A stretch of 15,287 nucleotides of DNA from an uncultured Clostridia bacterium (GTDB taxonomy: Bacteria > Bacillota > Clostridia > Lachnospirales > Lachnospiraceae), in contig CAMHMG010000050.1 in the NCBI GenBank assembly GCA_946186175.1, positions 1 through 15,287 on the forward strand. The letters run 5' to 3'. This document shows, one piece after another, positions 15,078 through 15,287 of the stretch (its first letter is position 1; each line of letters opens with the position of its first letter). The position numbers were made by a program, and so were the translations under genes. The notes under the pieces are model-generated. The model saw nothing but the letters and a program-made list of their open reading frames with translations, was not told the origin of the DNA and did not search any database.

Positions 15078-15125
15078 ATTTTTGCTATTAAAAAATAATT
15101 TAATTTAACAATAAATAGCAAAAAT
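15078..15125. repeat. Perfect 12-bp inverted repeat upstream of the last gene
   Basis: ATTTTTGCTATT (15078-15089) and AATAGCAAAAAT (15114-15125) flank 24 bases of pure A/T-rich DNA. It lies after the yajC terminator and about 130 bases before the next start codon. It could be an operator or a weak bidirectional terminator. A smaller repeat TTTTCTC/GAGAAAA follows at about 15146-15167. Confidence 0.5.
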
Positions 15126-15251
15126 ACACAAATTAGGACTAGATTTTTTCTCTGATATATGAGAAAATATATCCAGTTGCGACGTTTTGTTCCTTGTTTC
15201 ATATACATAGGATAAATGTCGGCTTAATTTAATATTGAAAGGAGTTTCAAC

Positions 15252-15287
15252 ATGATTTATTCACAAGAAGTAGAAAACATGTGTCCG
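15252..15287 (+). CDS. N-terminal 12 codons of an unidentified gene (3' truncated)
   Basis: An ATG at 15252 follows a strong AAAGGAG (15238-15244) by 7 bases and opens the frame MIYSQEVENMCP to the window edge. The ribosome binding site, and the preceding 200-base gap with a terminator and inverted repeat, support a real gene start. Twelve residues are not enough to assign a family. Confidence 0.7.
   Translation, partial: MIYSQEVENMCP

Overview
This window looks like AT-rich chromosomal DNA from a low-GC Firmicute, most likely a Lachnospiraceae member (Butyrivibrio, Pseudobutyrivibrio, Roseburia or Lachnospira type). The evidence is AGGAG-type ribosome binding sites, a lysine riboswitch ahead of dapA, a tgt-yajC pair, a two-domain glutamine-dependent NAD synthetase, and many small intergenic palindromes. 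The assignment rests on gene content and style, not on a database match. I see no rRNA, tRNA, CRISPR array, prophage or insertion sequence.

Layout. (1) 1-551: the 3' end of a membrane protein, probably the C-terminal part of a transglutaminase-type protein. (2) 645-1634: a WYL-domain transcriptional regulator. (3) 1777-3180: a sodium-dependent NSS (SNF) family amino-acid transporter. (4) 3214-7336: a biosynthetic operon. It has a strong promoter overlapped by a perfect 16-bp palindrome, a lysine riboswitch with a terminator-like hairpin, dapA, dapB, and nadE one base after dapB. (5) 7383-11805: a three-gene export or envelope system behind a duplicated 24-bp promoter-like repeat. It comprises a LolD/MacB-type ATPase, a secreted and membrane-anchored protein with Ig-like (CARDB/NEW3-like) domains, and a MacB/FtsX-type permease, closed by a strong terminator. 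(6) 11869-12996, minus strand: a protein with three DxDGDG/EF-hand-like calcium loops and no signal peptide, converging on the ABC operon. (7) 12997-13422: a divergent intergenic region holding a 144-bp imperfect palindrome nested inside further inverted repeats, plus the tgt promoter. (8) 13423-15054: tgt and yajC, then a terminator. (9) 15252-15287: the first 12 codons of another gene.

How the parts fit. DapA and DapB carry out the first two committed steps of diaminopimelate/lysine synthesis. The riboswitch should lower their expression, and nadE's if it is co-transcribed, when lysine is plentiful. The palindrome at the promoter suggests a second, protein-mediated control. The ABC, Ig-like and FtsX genes overlap or nearly touch and should form one complex. 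In it the Ig-like membrane protein takes the place that an HlyD/MacA-type adaptor has in other MacB-like systems.

The most unusual items are the palindromic operator candidate at the lysine operon, the adaptor-like protein of the ABC system with its Ser/Asp-rich linkers, the signal-less calcium-loop protein, and the nested palindrome between it and tgt.
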